A stretch of 64,000 nucleotides of DNA. Source: Ursus arctos (lineage: Eukaryota > Chordata > Mammalia > Carnivora > Ursidae). A model generated the notes under the pieces. The model did not search any database and had not been told where the DNA came from. It saw nothing but the letters and a program-made list of their open reading frames with translations. Both the position numbers and the translations under genes were made by a program. The stretch is from the NCBI RefSeq assembly GCF_023065955.2, contig NW_026623100.1:72606727-72670726 (forward strand), in the 5' to 3' direction. How positions within the stretch are numbered: the stretch's first letter is position 1; each line of letters opens with the position of its first letter. This document shows, in pieces, positions 37,863 to 51,129 of this stretch.

Positions 37863-38064
37863 CTCTACAGTTTCTTTTCTTTTCTTTTCTTTTTTTCTTT
37901 TCTTTTCCTTTCTTTTCTTTCTTTCTTTTTTTTTAAGTAGGCTTCATGCTCAGAGTGGAGCCCAACATGGGACTTGAACTCATGACCCTGAGATCAAGAC
38001 CTGAACTGAGATCAGGAGTCTGATGCTTAACTGACTGAGCCACCCAGTTGTTCTCCAGTTTCTT
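37863..38064 (-). mobile_element. SINEC with an expanded (TTTTC)n tail
   Basis: The SINE body runs from about 37935 to 38051 in reverse (GAGCCACCCAG end). Its poly-T side has become a TTTTC/TTTC repeat from 37871 to 37933. TCTACAGTTTCTT and TCTCCAGTTTCTT flank it. Confidence 0.88.
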
Positions 38065-38720
38065 ATTTACAACTGCCTACAGAACATCTACATGTGAATG
38101 TCTCACAGATACCTCAAACTCAACATCTACAAAATATTGATCTCCTCTGCCCTCCACTTCCACCAGTCTGCCTGTTCTCCCTAGCACTTTGAGGGTGTCC
38201 ACTATCAACCCAGTGCTCTAAATCAGAACCTTGGACATCACCTTCCGCTCTTCTATCTCTCTCATTCCCTGTCAAATCGTTACTTAAATCCTGCGAATTC
38301 CGTTTTCTGAATGTCTCTCGAATCCACCCCTCAGTGCCACTGTGTTAGTTCATTCAGCCTTTCATCATCTCACTGCTGGACTTGTTCTTTTTCATTTTCA
38401 TGATGATTGCAAAACCTCACATAAAATCACATCGCTCCTTTGAAAAAAACTATTGAGTAGTTTCTCACTTTAAATGATAAAAATAAAAATTCCTTAGCAC
38501 ACCATGCAAGACCCCTTATGTTCTGGCTCTTGCGTACCCTCCAGCCCCATCTCCTGCCACATCTCTTTAGTGTTCTATGCTCCATCACACTGGGGAGCTG
38601 TACTTTTACTTCTCTATAGTCTTGCGTATGCTATTTTTCTGTTCTGGGAAAATTTTCTTTGCCTTGCCTGGAACATTTCTATTAATACTTCAAGTTCAGC
38701 TGAAATATAATTTCTTAACA
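38060..38720 (+). mobile_element. L2 LINE fragment
   Basis: ATACCTCAAACTCAACATCT, ACCTTCCGCTCTTCTATCTC and CCAGCCCCATCTCCTGCCAC (near 38540) follow L2 order. Confidence 0.65.
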
Positions 38721-38880
38721 GAAGAATCTTCTCTTCCTAGCACTTAGAAGACAGTTTGCAAGGCTGTTGTCAAGATTAACTGAAATAGTATATAGGAGAA
38801 TACTTTACAAACCATGAGACTCTATTTAAATATAAGATAGGATGTAATGGTAATTTGACTATTAATTAAGTAGAAGTTTT

Positions 38881-39088
38881 TTTAAAAAAAGATTTATTTA
38901 TTTATTTTAAAGAGAGAGAGAGAGTGAGAGCTGGAGAAGGGGAAGAGCAGAGGGAGAGAGAGAGAATCTCAAGTAGACTCCAGGTTGAGTGTGGAGCCCC
39001 ACCAAGAGGGGCTTGATTTCATGACCCTGAGATCTTGACCTGAGCTGAAACCAGGAGTGGTTAATGGACTGAGCCACCCAGGCACCAC
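38881..39088 (-). mobile_element. SINEC
   Basis: Reverse-strand element: AGATTTATTTATTTATTTTA, an AG-rich body, and GAGCCACCCAGGCACCA. Confidence 0.92.
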
Positions 39089-39449
39089 TGCTTTTCATTT
39101 CAAAAGGCAAATATATGATATTGGTGTAAAAACATACATCTTAACCAATGTATGGTCCTTGATTGAATTTAGTTACTAGCTGCTATAAAGAAATTTGTAA
39201 CATTTATTTATGTATGTCTTACATCTTGGTTGAATTACTATCACACAGATAACCCACATTCAACATATTTAAAAGCTTGTAAACCAACTGATTTTCAATG
39301 TTTTTTTTTATTATATTGTTCTTTTTTGTTTGTTTTTCTGGACATTAGGCATAAATTGTAAGCATGGAACTATAATAAAATACCTTATATTTTACAGGTT
39401 TTAAATGATTTCATCATTCTTATTTTATATAATCCCCAGATATAATTTT

Positions 39450-39672
39450 CCTCATTTTATTTAATTAATTTACTTTTAAAGATTCATTTAGTTATTTGAG
39501 AGAGAGGGAGATTGAGAGAGAGAGGGAGGTGCAAATGGAGAGGGAGAGAGAATTCCAAGCAGACTCCATACTGAGTGCAGAGCCCAACATAGGGCTTGAT
39601 CTCATAACCCTGAGATCACGACTTGAGCCGAAACCAAGAATCCAATGCTCAACTGAGCCATCCTCATTTTAT
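39450..39672 (-). mobile_element. SINEC
   Basis: The reverse-strand element at about 39461-39661 is flanked by CCTCATTTTAT (39450-39460, 39662-39672). The GGGTGG head is eroded to CTGAGCCAT. Confidence 0.88.
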
Positions 39673-40282
39673 ACATGAGATTATCAACTCTTATGTGGTT
39701 ATAATGGTTATACTAGGTTATACTATGGTTATAATGTGGTTATACTAGGTGCAATTCAGTAATCTAATTCTATTTTTTCAGTAACTACTCTCTAATACTG
39801 ACAAAATGTTCCACTAGTTTCCATCTTTCTCAGTTCCAGGTTCTTGCTTAGTATGACAAAAACACGCAGTAGTAGATTATAATCTAGGAAGAAGGTGAGT
39901 TACTATTGCTTGGACTACTAAAGTTAAAAAACATAAATGTTTGCCTCACTTTATTTTCCTTGATTTAGGAAACCACAGTTCATTACAAACCCAACGACAA
40001 AGTGTGCCGGGCATCCAATAGCAGTCCACAGTATAATCCCAAGGAACTTTTTACACTAAAACTGCAAATGACTTATTTATTAAAACATTTTTATTTTTAT
40101 ATTTTGCCCCCAATCTCGGAGCCATCAAAGAATCCACTTTTATTCAAATTACTTGTAATATAACAAAGATGGGAATATTTTATTGGTTGTTTATAGTTTT
40201 CCACTGAAAATTTGGGGATCCACTAAAATTTGGTGATTGAGATACAGTTTATTTTATTATTTTACACTGATTTAGTGTATTT
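39673..40282. other. Unique DNA with a TGGTTATAC-type local repeat
   Basis: Near 39695-39745 the words GGTTATA and TACTAGGT recur several times. Otherwise nothing was recognised. Confidence 0.4.
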
Positions 40283-40510
40283 TGGAGGCAGAGATTGGAG
40301 TTATCCACAAGCCAAAGAATGTCAGGGATTTTCAGCAACCACTGGAAGGTGAAAGAGAGTCATGGAACAGATTCTTCTTCAGAGCCCCTAGACCATCGTG
40401 ACACCTTGTTTTCAGATTTCTGGCTTCCAGAACTGTGGAAGAATAAATTTTTGTTGTTCTAAGATACCCATTCTATCATATCTTGTTACAGAAGCCCTAA
40501 GAAATACAGA
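40283..40510 (+). mobile_element. MaLR-type (MLT1-like) LTR fragment
   Basis: GAGGCAGAGATTGGAGTTAT, TTCCAGAACTGTGGAAGAAT and AATTTTTGTTGTTCTAAGAT are landmarks of the 3' half of an old MaLR LTR. No internal viral coding sequence is present. Confidence 0.6.
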
Positions 40511-40639
40511 GGAGAACTCCATTTAAATACAGCATTTAACACTTAGGTTTACGATAAAGACTATTCTGGCAGTGAGATAATAGAAAGATAAAGTTTTCTA
40601 CAAATAGATATACTTTTTTTTTTTCTGTGAAAACCAGTG

Positions 40640-40780
40640 GACTTTGAGTTAAGATGTGGATTCAAGAACCAACCCTACTATCTATTAGATGTAGTCTTGG
40701 GCAAATCACTTAAGTTCCCTTCATGACTTGATTTTCTTAGTTATAAACTGAGAAAGATTTAAAACTCTACGTAAAAGTGG
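40640..40780 (+). mobile_element. MIR fragment
   Basis: GTGGATTCAAGAACCAACCC, TCTTGGGCAAATCACTTAAG and TTTTCTTAGTTATAAACTGA match MIR. Confidence 0.65.
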
Positions 40781-40881
40781 ATCTCTGCAGTTCAAAAATT
40801 CACAAAATTCTGGATAGTAAAGGAATAGTGATAATTTGCATCTCAGATTATATTGAGCTAGTTACTTCCAATTTAAAACAA

Positions 40882-41739
40882 CAGGCATATCTCATTTTAT
40901 CATGCTTTGCTTTATTGTGCTTTGCAGATATTGTATTTTTTACAAATTGAAGGTTCGTAGCAACCCTGCATTGAGCAAGTCTATTGGTGCCATTTTTTCC
41001 AATAACATTTGTGTTATTTTGTGTCTTTGTGTCATATTTTGGTTATTCTTATAGTATTTCAAACTTGCGAATACTATTATATTTGAATTGCTGCAATCTC
41101 ATGATAAAACTTTGATGAATGGGGAGTTACTTCTTATGGATGGGTAAAGAATGTGGTTTTTTGAGATGGAGTCTACTCCTGATGAAGATGCTGTGAAGAC
41201 TGTTGAAATGACAACAGAGGATTTAGAGTATTATATAAGCTTAGTTGATACAGCAGCACCGGGGTTTGAGAGGGTTGACTCTGATCTTGGAAGAAGTTCT
41301 ACTGTGGGTAAAATGCTATCAAACAGCATCCCAGGCTATAGGGAAATCATTCATGACAGGAGGAGTCAATGGATTTGATAAACTTCATTGTTGCTTTATT
41401 TTAAGATATTGCCATAGCTACCCCAACCTTCAGCAACCACTACCCTGATCAGACAGCAGCCATCATCATCAAGGCAAGACCCTCCACCAGCAAAAAGATT
41501 ATGACTCACTGAAAGCTTAGAAGATGGTTAGCATTTTTTAGCAACAAAGTATTTTTTAAATTAAGGTATGTACATTTTTTACATCATGCTATTGCACACT
41601 TAATAGACGACAGTGTAGTGTAAATATAGCTTTTATATGCACTAGGAAACCAAAAAATTCATTTGACTTGCTTTATTTTGATATTGCCTTTATTGTGGTG
41701 GTCTGGAACTGAGCCCACAATATCTCTGAAGTATGCATG
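40882..41739 (+). mobile_element. Internally deleted Tigger1 DNA transposon
   Basis: Both ends of a Tigger1 copy are present. The 5' part is CAGGCATATCTCATTTTATC, then TTGAAGGTTCGTAGCAACCC; the 3' part ends GGTGGTCTGGAACTGAGCCC and GAAGTATGCATG. The middle (most of the pogo-type transposase gene) is missing, with the junction near 41072-41090. An open stretch at 41151-41378 is the decayed C-terminal end of the transposase ([20 protein letters not shown]). Not a host gene. Confidence 0.85.
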
Positions 41740-43989
41740 ACTGTAAATTAAATTCATGGTTTTGGTTTTGAGTTTATTTTATAAATAATTTCCTTAGAGA
41801 ACTTTCATATTGTTTTTTCATAAAAAATTAAATTAGGTACATTGATCACAGCACCACTGCTAGAAGTAATACAAATTCTGTTTAAGATTTTCCGGACTGG
41901 TTTATAGATGTTCTAATAAAATTGAGTATTAGTAACATTGTAATGTTAAACAATATTTTGAAATTAGACTTATAATACACTTTGCCAATGTAATGATCTT
42001 TTAAAATAGGCTGTACTATTTACAGAAATTTTAGGTTTGTCGCACATATAATGTTTTCAGAAACACTCATTGACCGTAGACCTTAGCAATTTCAATTACG
42101 GAGATTGTAGTATAGTATTAGAAATTCAAGCATACTGATTGTGGACTGGATGAAAAATAAGACTAAATAGCAGATTAATTGTATTGCTTCTTTAATATAT
42201 AGTAGACCGTGGTATTTATGAGGGTTATGTCCTAAGACCTTCTTGACTCTCCAATATATGAATATCACTCCGGGATAAAATAGCTTTGTTGGTAAAGTGA
42301 CCATAATAGTGCCTCCTTATAGAGTATTAAGTGAGACAATAAATTAAATAAGAACAACAAGGCTACATTGAACTGCAGACACAGGGTAGTCAGTTGCCCA
42401 GACTAACCGATTTAGTTATCAGTTACAAATACCAACTTTATAGTTGCACAAGATTCCTATTTGTGCTTTAGCAAAATGGCATATTACTGTCATTATAATC
42501 TTTAAGATCACTCACAAATAGATACAGCCCAAAGATTAAATCTATAAAGACCACATTCTATTAAAATTCTGCTACCTATAACCATTATAATTTTCATACA
42601 TCAGTATACTCCTTGAAAAGTAAGTAACTGAAACTTGGGATCATGGTTATTTTGAAAGCAATTTGAACCCAATAAGTGAAGGTCAGTTTTGAAAAAGCTG
42701 AAATTTACTCTTCAGCCTAGGAATTCAACATGCATTTTTATAAATAGTTCTTTCTAAATACTTCTAAATAGAGTGAAACTCTTTCTCCTTAGGAGCTAAT
42801 AAATGTATTAATCTAAGAGAATGGGCCATTTATGGTATTATTTATGTTTATACTCTTTCTATCTGAAAAGCTGTGTGAATGACTTGCCACTTTGGTGGAG
42901 AGGGAAGAATCTGTATTCTTTTATTCTCGTTATCTTTATTATTTAATGCAGGCTTGTGCCAGATATGGTGGAATATCTTATAAAAACATTTTAAAAAGGG
43001 ATGACTTATTGTTTGAGTTAATTTCCATGAACACCATTGTGATTTACGAAAGAGGAAATTAGACTTGACAGAGGGAGTTTCTAGGCTTATTTGACTGGGC
43101 AACAATGTTTACAATTGGCGTTAGACCCTAGAACTGAACTGTCTTTTGGCAACCAGTGTAATCATTTGCAATGAAAGAAATAGGTTTTATTCTATTATTC
43201 TACCCTATGTAGTTGTCCTGTCCTTGTCTTTTTCTCTTTTTTCTTTTCTGTCTTTCTTTCCCTCCATTGACAAATGCAATCTGTACTAGACTCAATTTTT
43301 TTTTTTTCTCTAACTGTTCATTTGGTAGCTTTCTTGGACATGACCACAGCTTTTCAAGGCCTTTGTAAAGGTTTGAATAGTTTTCCCTTTTACACTTTCT
43401 AAGGGAAATGTTATTTGTTTTTATATTTTGAGAGAGACTGCCAATATGCAAGTAAACACTGAAATCCACATGCTCTGATTTAAAGATTCTTTGCCACTCA
43501 CTCAAACTAATTTTTGTGAAATGAATTCGAAAATTCAAACATTAAAACTTACCATCTTAAACAATAAATAAAATATTTTCAAGGAGTTCCTGCTTAAAAG
43601 CCTTTTGATGATGATATCATACCCTAGTAAAAATTCGCTAGCTTACAATACAGTCAAAATCAGACTACATTAAAGCAAGGATCACTTTGCAATCATGTTT
43701 TAAAACTAAGCCAACTGTGCTAGTAAAAAGAGATGAGATTTAATTTCCATCAAGAGTTAAGAGGTTTTTATGCCCACACAGAGTTTACAGATGCCATGTG
43801 ATTGTATATATAAGTAGCACAGAATATAAATCATATCATTTTGCTCATTACCATGTATAGTTAGAACATAATAACAGCAACAAAAAGTTGCAGGGAGCAT
43901 GCAGTTCTGATATTTCTGCCCTTCACAAACATGCTGATGCATTTTAATACACATACTGACACAACATCTTCTGCATTTATAGCCTTTCT
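41740..43989. other. Mostly unique AT-rich DNA
   Basis: No gene recognised. A short stretch near 42190-42290 (GACCGTGGTATTTATGAGGG) may be a Tigger-type DNA element remnant. Confidence 0.45.
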
Positions 43990-45125
43990 CTCTGTTGAGA
44001 TCTGTTTCTGTTTTTCCGACTAGAAAAAGTCTAGCAATTTCTTCAATGCAACATACCTAAACCCAAACTTTATTCTCATGACATACTCTTAAATGAGTAT
44101 AACCTCTCCACTCACCTCTTCTAGTAATGGTATCTCTATTGATTTTCCTAATCCTTTAGGTTTTAATCCTAGAAATCATTGCTGATTCCTTACCCTCATG
44201 ACAGCACAGCAGTATCATATTCTAATAGTAATTTCTTAAAAATATCGCTCCCATTTGTATTTTCCTTTCCATTCCTATGGCTTATGTTTAAATACAGGTC
44301 CTTAATATTTCTGATTCTACGACAATGGCCCTAATTTCTGCTATGGATCCTGCTCTTTCACTTGTTTCCAATTCATCCTAAATGTGGCCACTAGGTGAAT
44401 TTTTCTAAAATGCTATTTTATTTATTTTTTTATTAACATATAATGTATTATTTGTTTCAGGGGTACAGGTCTGTGATTCATCAGTCTTACACAGTTCACA
44501 GAGCCCACCATAGCACATATCCTCCCCAGTGTCCATTACCCAACCATCCCATCCCTTCCACCTCCCTCCAATCCAGCAACCCTCAGTTTGTTTCCTGAGA
44601 TTAAGAGTCTCTTATGGTTTGTCTCCCTCTCTGGTTTCATCTTGTTCCATTTTTTCGTGTCTTCCCCTATGATCCTTTGCCTTGTTTCTCAAATTCTACA
44701 TATCATTGAGATCATATGATAATTGTCTTTCTCTGACTGACTTATTTCTCTTAGCATACATCTTTCTCCTGAAGCAAACCCACAGATATAATCTTTCCTA
44801 TAGCATAAAGTCCACACCGTTTTTTTAGTCTGTCATTCAAGGTTCTGAACACCCTAACTTCAGTCTCTTTCCTGTCTATCTTCTTTTACGCCTTTACACT
44901 TGCCTACTCTCAAACACACTTGCCTTCTTACTATTGCCCAAGTATACCTTACACTTTTGTCTATGCCTTTAGTCACACTCTTTGTTGTTCTTATCTGGAA
45001 TGTATCAACTATTCTTTTTATATCCAAATCATAAATATTCTTTGTGATGCCTTTAGGTCTACTCCAATCCTTAATTACTCAATTCTTTTGAACCAAAAGT
45101 ATATATCATTTATATAATCTATTTA
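43990..45125 (+). mobile_element. L2 LINE split by an L1
   Basis: L2-type coding-end sequence before 44414 (ATGTGGCCACTAGGTGAATT) resumes after 44760 (CATAAAGTCCACACCG, CCACTCAAGGTTCTGAACAC-like, TTATCTGGAATGTATCAACT). An L1 fragment sits between. Confidence 0.65.
44415..44759 (-). mobile_element. 5'-truncated carnivore L1 inside an L2
   Basis: It shares long stretches with the L1 at 63163-64000 (GTCTGTGATTCATCAGTCTT, GAGATTAAGAGTCTCTTATG, TATGATCCTTTGCCTTG). Only the 3' end, about 345 bp, is present. Confidence 0.9.
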
Positions 45126-45739
45126 AAATTACATACAAGGTTTTTTTTTAACTTTTTATATTATTAAATGGTTTTTATTGTTAATGCCTACATATTGAAT
45201 ATGTAATAGATACTAGTACTTAATGACTGTTTCGTTGATTAAAAACTGGCTCCCAGATCCCAGAGTAAATGCCTTTGAGTCCTCAGTAATGAGGGCCTTA
45301 TTTGGCTATATTTAGCAGCACCATTAAAAAACTTAGTGATGACAACTGATGCAGAAAAAAATTAGGATATACAGTCAGAAAAATAGCTAGGTTAATTATT
45401 CTCAAATGAGGGTTAATGAATAAATATGTAAAATAGATACTTTAAAAAGCAGACTTAATAGTATATTTGAAAAGCAGAATGGCAGCTATATATCAGTGAA
45501 GATATTAAAATATTTGGAAATACCCAATAGTATATATTTTAATTTATTTCCCTTTTATGTTAAATGTAGAGCAAAAAATGATAAAGAATTAATTCCTATG
45601 GGATTCTCCATACAACAAAGGAAAAAATATTAGCAACTTGACAACTCAATGAAAAGTCTGGGAAAAGTTGGGAAATCCCCTTAGATGATTTTCTTTAAGG
45701 ATGATCTAAGGATTCTTATTCTACAATGTCAAAGAGGTG

Positions 45740-45984
45740 AGTGGGTTACTATTAACAACTGTAAGACTTATATAGAACTTGTTATGTGTGAAGCACTGTT
45801 TTACATACATTAACTCATAAAATCCTATAACCACCACCTGAAGTAGGTACCATTACTATCATCCCCATTTTATAGTTGAGGGAATTGAGGTACCTAGGGT
45901 TAAGGAATTTACCCAAAGTCACGTAGATAGGAAGTTGTGGAACCAAGATTCAAATCTTAAACTAATTTAGTTTCAGAATCTATG
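45740..45984 (-). mobile_element. MIR, near full length
   Basis: CTGTTTTACATACATTAACT, CATCCCCATTTTATAGTTGA and AAGTCACGTAGATAGGAAGT follow reverse MIR order. Confidence 0.85.
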
Positions 45985-46056
45985 CCTTCCTTCCTTTTCC
46001 TTCCTTCCTTCCTTCCTTCCTTCCTTCCTTCCTTCCTTCCTTCCTTCCTTCCTTCC
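45985..46056. repeat. (TTCC)n microsatellite
   Basis: 72 bp, with a perfect run of 15 units from 45997 to 46056 directly next to the MIR. Equals (GGAA)n on the - strand. Confidence 0.97.
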
Positions 46057-47639
46057 GTGGAAATAAGACATATATACAGAAAAAGATAGCATTCTTGAAT
46101 TTACAAAACAATGAATTATCGTAAGATGAATACACCACCCAGGTAAAGAAGTGGAGGACTGAAACATGAAGAGGACTTCTAAAGTACAGAGTCCATAATC
46201 TTATGTTCTTAACCTCTCTCTACATTACCTGTCAGTAGATTTCTGGACATTACTCTCCACCTTAAAGTTCTTACTATGATTTCAGTTTAAACTGATTCAA
46301 ATGTAGAGTGTTCATTCCTAAAAAGCCATAGGGAGGAATAAAACAAAAAGAAAGGAAAAAAGCCTGAATTTTGAGGTTTTTTTCTTGACAGTTTAAATAC
46401 TTTTTTAAAAATTTAAAAAGAGAAGAATAGTTATGTAATTCTACAAATCCTCTGGCAAATTCAGTAAAGGTACATTTCTGAACAGGGTAGTGAAGCAGTT
46501 TTGACCACATGCAAACCCTTATGGACTTGTTGTAGGTCTCCGCTAGAGGAGAAGGGCTGCAGGAAGTCTCATGGTGAAGCATGCCATAGTTTTCTTTCTA
46601 GCCCTCTATTTGTCAGCCTCCACCACCAAGCTATCCTGCAGACACAGCGTTTGGAGTTAAACTGGCTATTTTGTTTCCGTATTAAAGTTCCAGACAAAGT
46701 TTGACCTTATATCAGTACTTCAAGGATGGGTAATTACCGTTTGAGACAATTAGCTTATAAATCAAACCTAATGGAAGCAGTCTTTTCTTCAATGGCATGT
46801 AGATATTGAAATACTTGGCCTTTTTAAAAAAAGTTATTCAACCAGAGAGGAGTTTGAAGAGTGAAAGTGGAAAAGATGGTATTGCTATTATAATACCATG
46901 CTAGCAGAGGGCTATTTAATAGGAATACATGTACATATTTAACTGTTCATGACACACTTATACTTTTTTGGAAGAGCATGGTACTCAGTATGGTATTGAG
47001 CACGTATTCTGTACAAAATATTGTTTGAAGTGAAATATATTTGTTTGTTTCCACCTTTCAGAGATTTATAAGCAAAAACAAAGAAGAAAACCTCTGTGCC
47101 TTTTTACACTTGATTTTCTTTTGATACAGAAATTGGATGGTCATACAGCATATTAAACTAAAATTTTATTTATAATCCTTTGATTATTGTATCGTTTTTA
47201 TATTGGAGAATGAACATACTTATTTTTCTTTTATATGCCAATTAGCACAATTTGGAAACATATGGTCACAGTGCTTCTGCTTTTCCTTCTTACCTTTCAG
47301 TTTTTCACATATGAGAAAGAGGATTGTCATCCCAACCATGATTACTGTGGTTCTGTCCCTGTTTAGCTACATATTATATTCCCAACCTGCCTTCTTTCAA
47401 TAATTTCTTAAAGATGACATTGTAACTGTAACCAAGTAGCCCTTATCCTGTGTAGTTGTTTTTCATCCTGACTGGCTAGGTCTTCCTATAGCCAGATCCC
47501 TTGGGTCAATGACTTTCCTGGTTAATTCATCTTTATTCCTATCTCTCAGTCTAGTGCTAAGGCTATTTCTCTACTTCCTTTGTCCTGAGAAAGCAGAGCT
47601 CTGTTTTTCTGGATCTTAGGTCAATTTTTGTTTCCTCAT
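46057..47639. other. Unique AT-rich DNA
   Basis: No gene or clear repeat recognised. Open frames of about 60-100 codons here have no family resemblance. Confidence 0.45.
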
Positions 47640-47800
47640 TGAAACTACTGCTCTGAGTCCATCAAATCCCATTTTTCAGGACCCAATTCAATTCTCTCCT
47701 CTGTGACGCCTTCTTGCCTACCCTATCTAGAACTGATTTCATGATTCTTGAAATTCCTTATATTATTTATTTCTTAATAGTACTTATTTTACATATTACT
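47640..47800 (+). mobile_element. L2 fragment
   Basis: TCAGGACCCAATTCAATTCT and CTCTGTGACGCCTTCTTGCC match the L2 3' coding end. Confidence 0.55.
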
Positions 47801-48046
47801 CACTTGACATATATTCAACCCAACAACTAAAAAACATATTGTCTATTGTATGCCAGATCCCATGTTATGCTTTGGAAATACAAAGGTAAATGAGGTAACT
47901 GTTCCAACTGTCAAGGAATTCATAATTTAGTGGAGAAGATAGTAGATATACAACGAACCATTATATGATTTTATAAGTATTACAATAGATGTCTGAAATG
48001 CTATGAAAATGTGGATGAAAAATTAACTACTAAAAGGGAGGGGTTT
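47801..48046. repeat. Ancient dispersed repeat, family not assigned
   Basis: TTGTATGCCAGATCCCATGT, TTGGAAATACAAAGGTAAAT and GTGGAGAAGATAGTAGATAT resemble the repeat also seen at 10270. Confidence 0.4.
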
Positions 48047-48270
48047 TGTTGTTGTTGTTGTTTAAGTTTGTTGTCATTGTTGTTGTTGTTTTTGTTGTTG
48101 TTTTTGAGAGACAGAGAGAGCATGAGTGGTGGGGAGTAGCAGAGGGAGAAGGAGAAGCAGACTCCGCACTGAGCAGGGAACCTGACACTGGTCTTGATCC
48201 CAGGACCCTGGGATCATGACCTGAGCGGAAGGCAGATACTTAACCAACTGAGCCACACAGGTGCCCGCCC
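48047..48270 (-). mobile_element. SINEC with a (GTT)n tail
   Basis: The SINE body runs from 48104 to about 48266 in reverse. Its tail side is a GTT repeat (48047-48103) instead of plain T. Confidence 0.88.
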
Positions 48271-48459
48271 GAGGAAAGGGCGTTTTATAGAAAATTATAA
48301 GCTCAGAGGAATAGAATGAATGAACGTACCCTCCAAGAATCAGTTTGGGGGCACCGTTTCTTCCTGGGCACCTGAGGGGACTAGGTTTGATCCCCTCTCT
48401 TCAATGCCTGGGTATCCCTCTACTGCAGCGCTTGCTGTATTATACTGTAATAAACTCTA

Positions 48460-48900
48460 TATTATAGTCTGTCTCTTCTGCTATGCTGCAAATTCCTTGG
48501 AAAAAAAAAGACTGCTTATTTTTTGATATCTTATTTTCCAATACCTAGTACTTAACAAAGTGCCTGGTGCATAACAGATACTTTTAAATGTCTTCTGAAA
48601 TCAGCAACAACAACAAAAGGAGTTGAGAATTGCAAGCAGTTTTTTGTGGTGGAGTGTGAGAGGCATTGGAGAGGGAATGGCATGGCTGGAGATCAGGCTG
48701 AAAAGTAGTTTAGGACAAAGTTGTGAATGGCTGATTAACTAGCCTATATAGTGGGCCATGTATATTATCCTTTTATACGCATATTTCTTGCTAGAATATG
48801 GTCGTTAGAGACAAAGATTGTATTTTATATGTCATGGTATTTACTTCAGTATCAGGCGTATTTCCTTGCACATAATAGATGTTCAGCAAACCAAAGGAGA
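48460..48900 (+). mobile_element. Two L2 3' ends and an old repeat piece
   Basis: L2 ends at about 48460-48590 (CAAAGTGCCTGGTGCATAAC) and 48765-48900 (TTGCACATAATAGATGTTCA). Between them lies an unassigned ancient repeat. Confidence 0.6.
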
Positions 48901-49619
48901 GTTAAATCACTAAAAGTGAGAGCATCCACTAAAAGTACTTTGAAAACTATGTTATTATTCAGTTGTGTCAATGATTATGGATTGATAGTAAGGAGTAACA
49001 ACACTCTGCTCTAGATAATGATGGAAGAAACGTTCTTTTGATCCATTATTTTTCCCTGAACCAAACCTACTTCCATTTTGAAATCATAGAATTATGAGCA
49101 AACTTAAAATATTGAAATAGGTATTTTCTTGTTTGTGGCAAATTTTGGAGTCTCCACTTATAAAAATGTATCAAATGATATTGAAACAAACTAATATAGT
49201 TTTGTTTTTTACATAAGGTTTTTACAATATGTGCTGGCATCAATATAGAGTCTGTCAAATTGTCTTTGAACTTAGCCAGATAAGATACAAAAAAACTACC
49301 TGGCTGGCTATAGCCGCAACTCTGTAGTGAGAATTGATTTACATAGTAATGTGTCTGAACTATTGGAAGATAGAATTTGATTCAGTACTACACTGGTAAC
49401 TGTTTAACAACCAGCTTTCTAGAAAGGAAGAAACTAACAAGCAAACCCTGATTTGTGGTTTTTGCTGGTTTCAGTGATGTAAATACTTCCATTCTGATCC
49501 AAATCCAAGGTACTCACGTAAAATTTCTGAAATGTGTGGTTGGGAAGAGATGCTGACAGTCAGTTCATCTGAACCTGTAGGAGCTAGGCCAGCACATTGC
49601 TAATTTGATGTTATTAATA
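48901..49619. other. Unique DNA
   Basis: Nothing recognised. Confidence 0.4.
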
Positions 49620-49875
49620 ACTATTGTAATTTTTTAAAAATCTAATGCACACCTACTTACATGTCCAACACTCATCTAAATGGTGTATTTCATTTAATTT
49701 ACACAACAGCCTATGAGGTAGGTTCTACTTTATAATTCCCACTTGCAGGAATCTGTATTTCAGAAAGGTTAAGCAAGCTGCTCACATTACACAGACAGGA
49801 AGAAGTGAAGCTTAGATTCACGCATAGACAATTTGATGCCAAAGCCTACTCACTCAAACGCTATTCTGTATTTCT
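49620..49875 (-). mobile_element. MIR
   Basis: ACACAACAGCCTATGAGGTA, AGGTTCTACTTTATAATTCC and GAAGCTTAGATTCACGC follow reverse MIR. Confidence 0.75.
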
Positions 49876-51129
49876 TTCAGGATAAAAAAATTAAATTATG
49901 GTTAACATAGTTTTCAAATTAAATGTATTTTGTATTTAATACAAATGCATATAATTCTTTAAAAAGTAGAGGTAAATGGTAGTTCTATGATTTTGCAATG
50001 TCCAGCTAAATATTTATTGTGCAATCAACCAAAACAAAGTGATTAATCTCAGCAGAAAAACTGTACAAAATGGAAAGCAATCTAAGTAATAATAAGTTTG
50101 TATAATGAAAAAAGTGATAGAAAATTTCCCATCTCGAAATCTTGAAAAGTTTTCTTGGGGAAGTTTAATTGAAAAGAATTCACAATTTTTTTTTTTAAAG
50201 AGCTGTTATTTACAATTGCATTAATTCCAAAAATAATGCAGACTCTTGCTATTATTTCAGCAGCAAAGAATCTTTTAACTGATGCTGAAATTTATTAGAA
50301 CATCGAATGGATGCTGTAAATAGCTGAACATTCCCACCTGGTTTTCTAACACTGAGGGCTCAAGAAAAAGGTTATTTTTGACTAGCTAAACATGCAGAAA
50401 CTATAATAGTAATAATAGTCCATTAATAAGGCAAGATTTAAAAATGAAAAAGAAGGGAGAGCAGATAAACCTGTGGTTGTCTAAAGAGACAAGATGGCTG
50501 TAAACTTTGGAATCACTTCAGATGACTTCAAGTAAGGCTTGCCACTACACCTAAGGCAAATGAACCAGTATATGCCCAAACAGAAGTTGTGAGAAGAGCC
50601 TTATATATTTAAGGAAAGATGAGAAGTTTAGCACTGCAGGAAAGCAAGTTGTGTTTTGGAAGTAGATACAGAAGCTGAAAAAACAGTTTGGAGATAAACT
50701 ATAAAGTACGTTGTATGCCCAGCTTCTTAATTAAGAAAGAAGTTCTTAAGGAAGTAATAACGTGATTAATATTTTAAGAAAAAAAGCACTATACTATAGT
50801 AGGGTTGGGTAGAAGTTGAGGGGAGACTAATAAAAAAAATTAGTTTATTACAATATTCTCAGAGATGATGAGCACGTAGAATTAAGTTGAGATAATAAGG
50901 ATAAAGAATGAGAATTAATTTCAGGGTCATGTTTGATGTAAAACTAACAAGATTTGATGAATGTCTACATAAGGGTTGGATTTGGGGGAAAGAGTGAAAG
51001 AAAGAAAATGTTAAGAGCAGTAAAAGTTTCTAGGGTACGTGACGGGGTAGATAATGCTGTCATTAATGAAAACCGAGAATAATGCGATGATTTATAGTTT
51101 AAAGTATTTGCACATACATTGTTTCATTT
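49876..51129. other. AT-rich DNA with an old repeat remnant
   Basis: Mostly unique. From about 50750 to 51020 it resembles the 3' part of the unassigned ancient repeat seen elsewhere (GATGAATGTCTACATAAGGG, TTGGATTTGGGGGAAAG). Confidence 0.4.

Noticed and set aside
41151..41378. 75-codon open frame as a host gene
   Set aside because: It is the decayed end of the Tigger1 transposase and lies inside that element.
45985..46056. CRISPR-like repeat array
   Set aside because: It is an uninterrupted tetranucleotide run without spacers in a mammalian genome.
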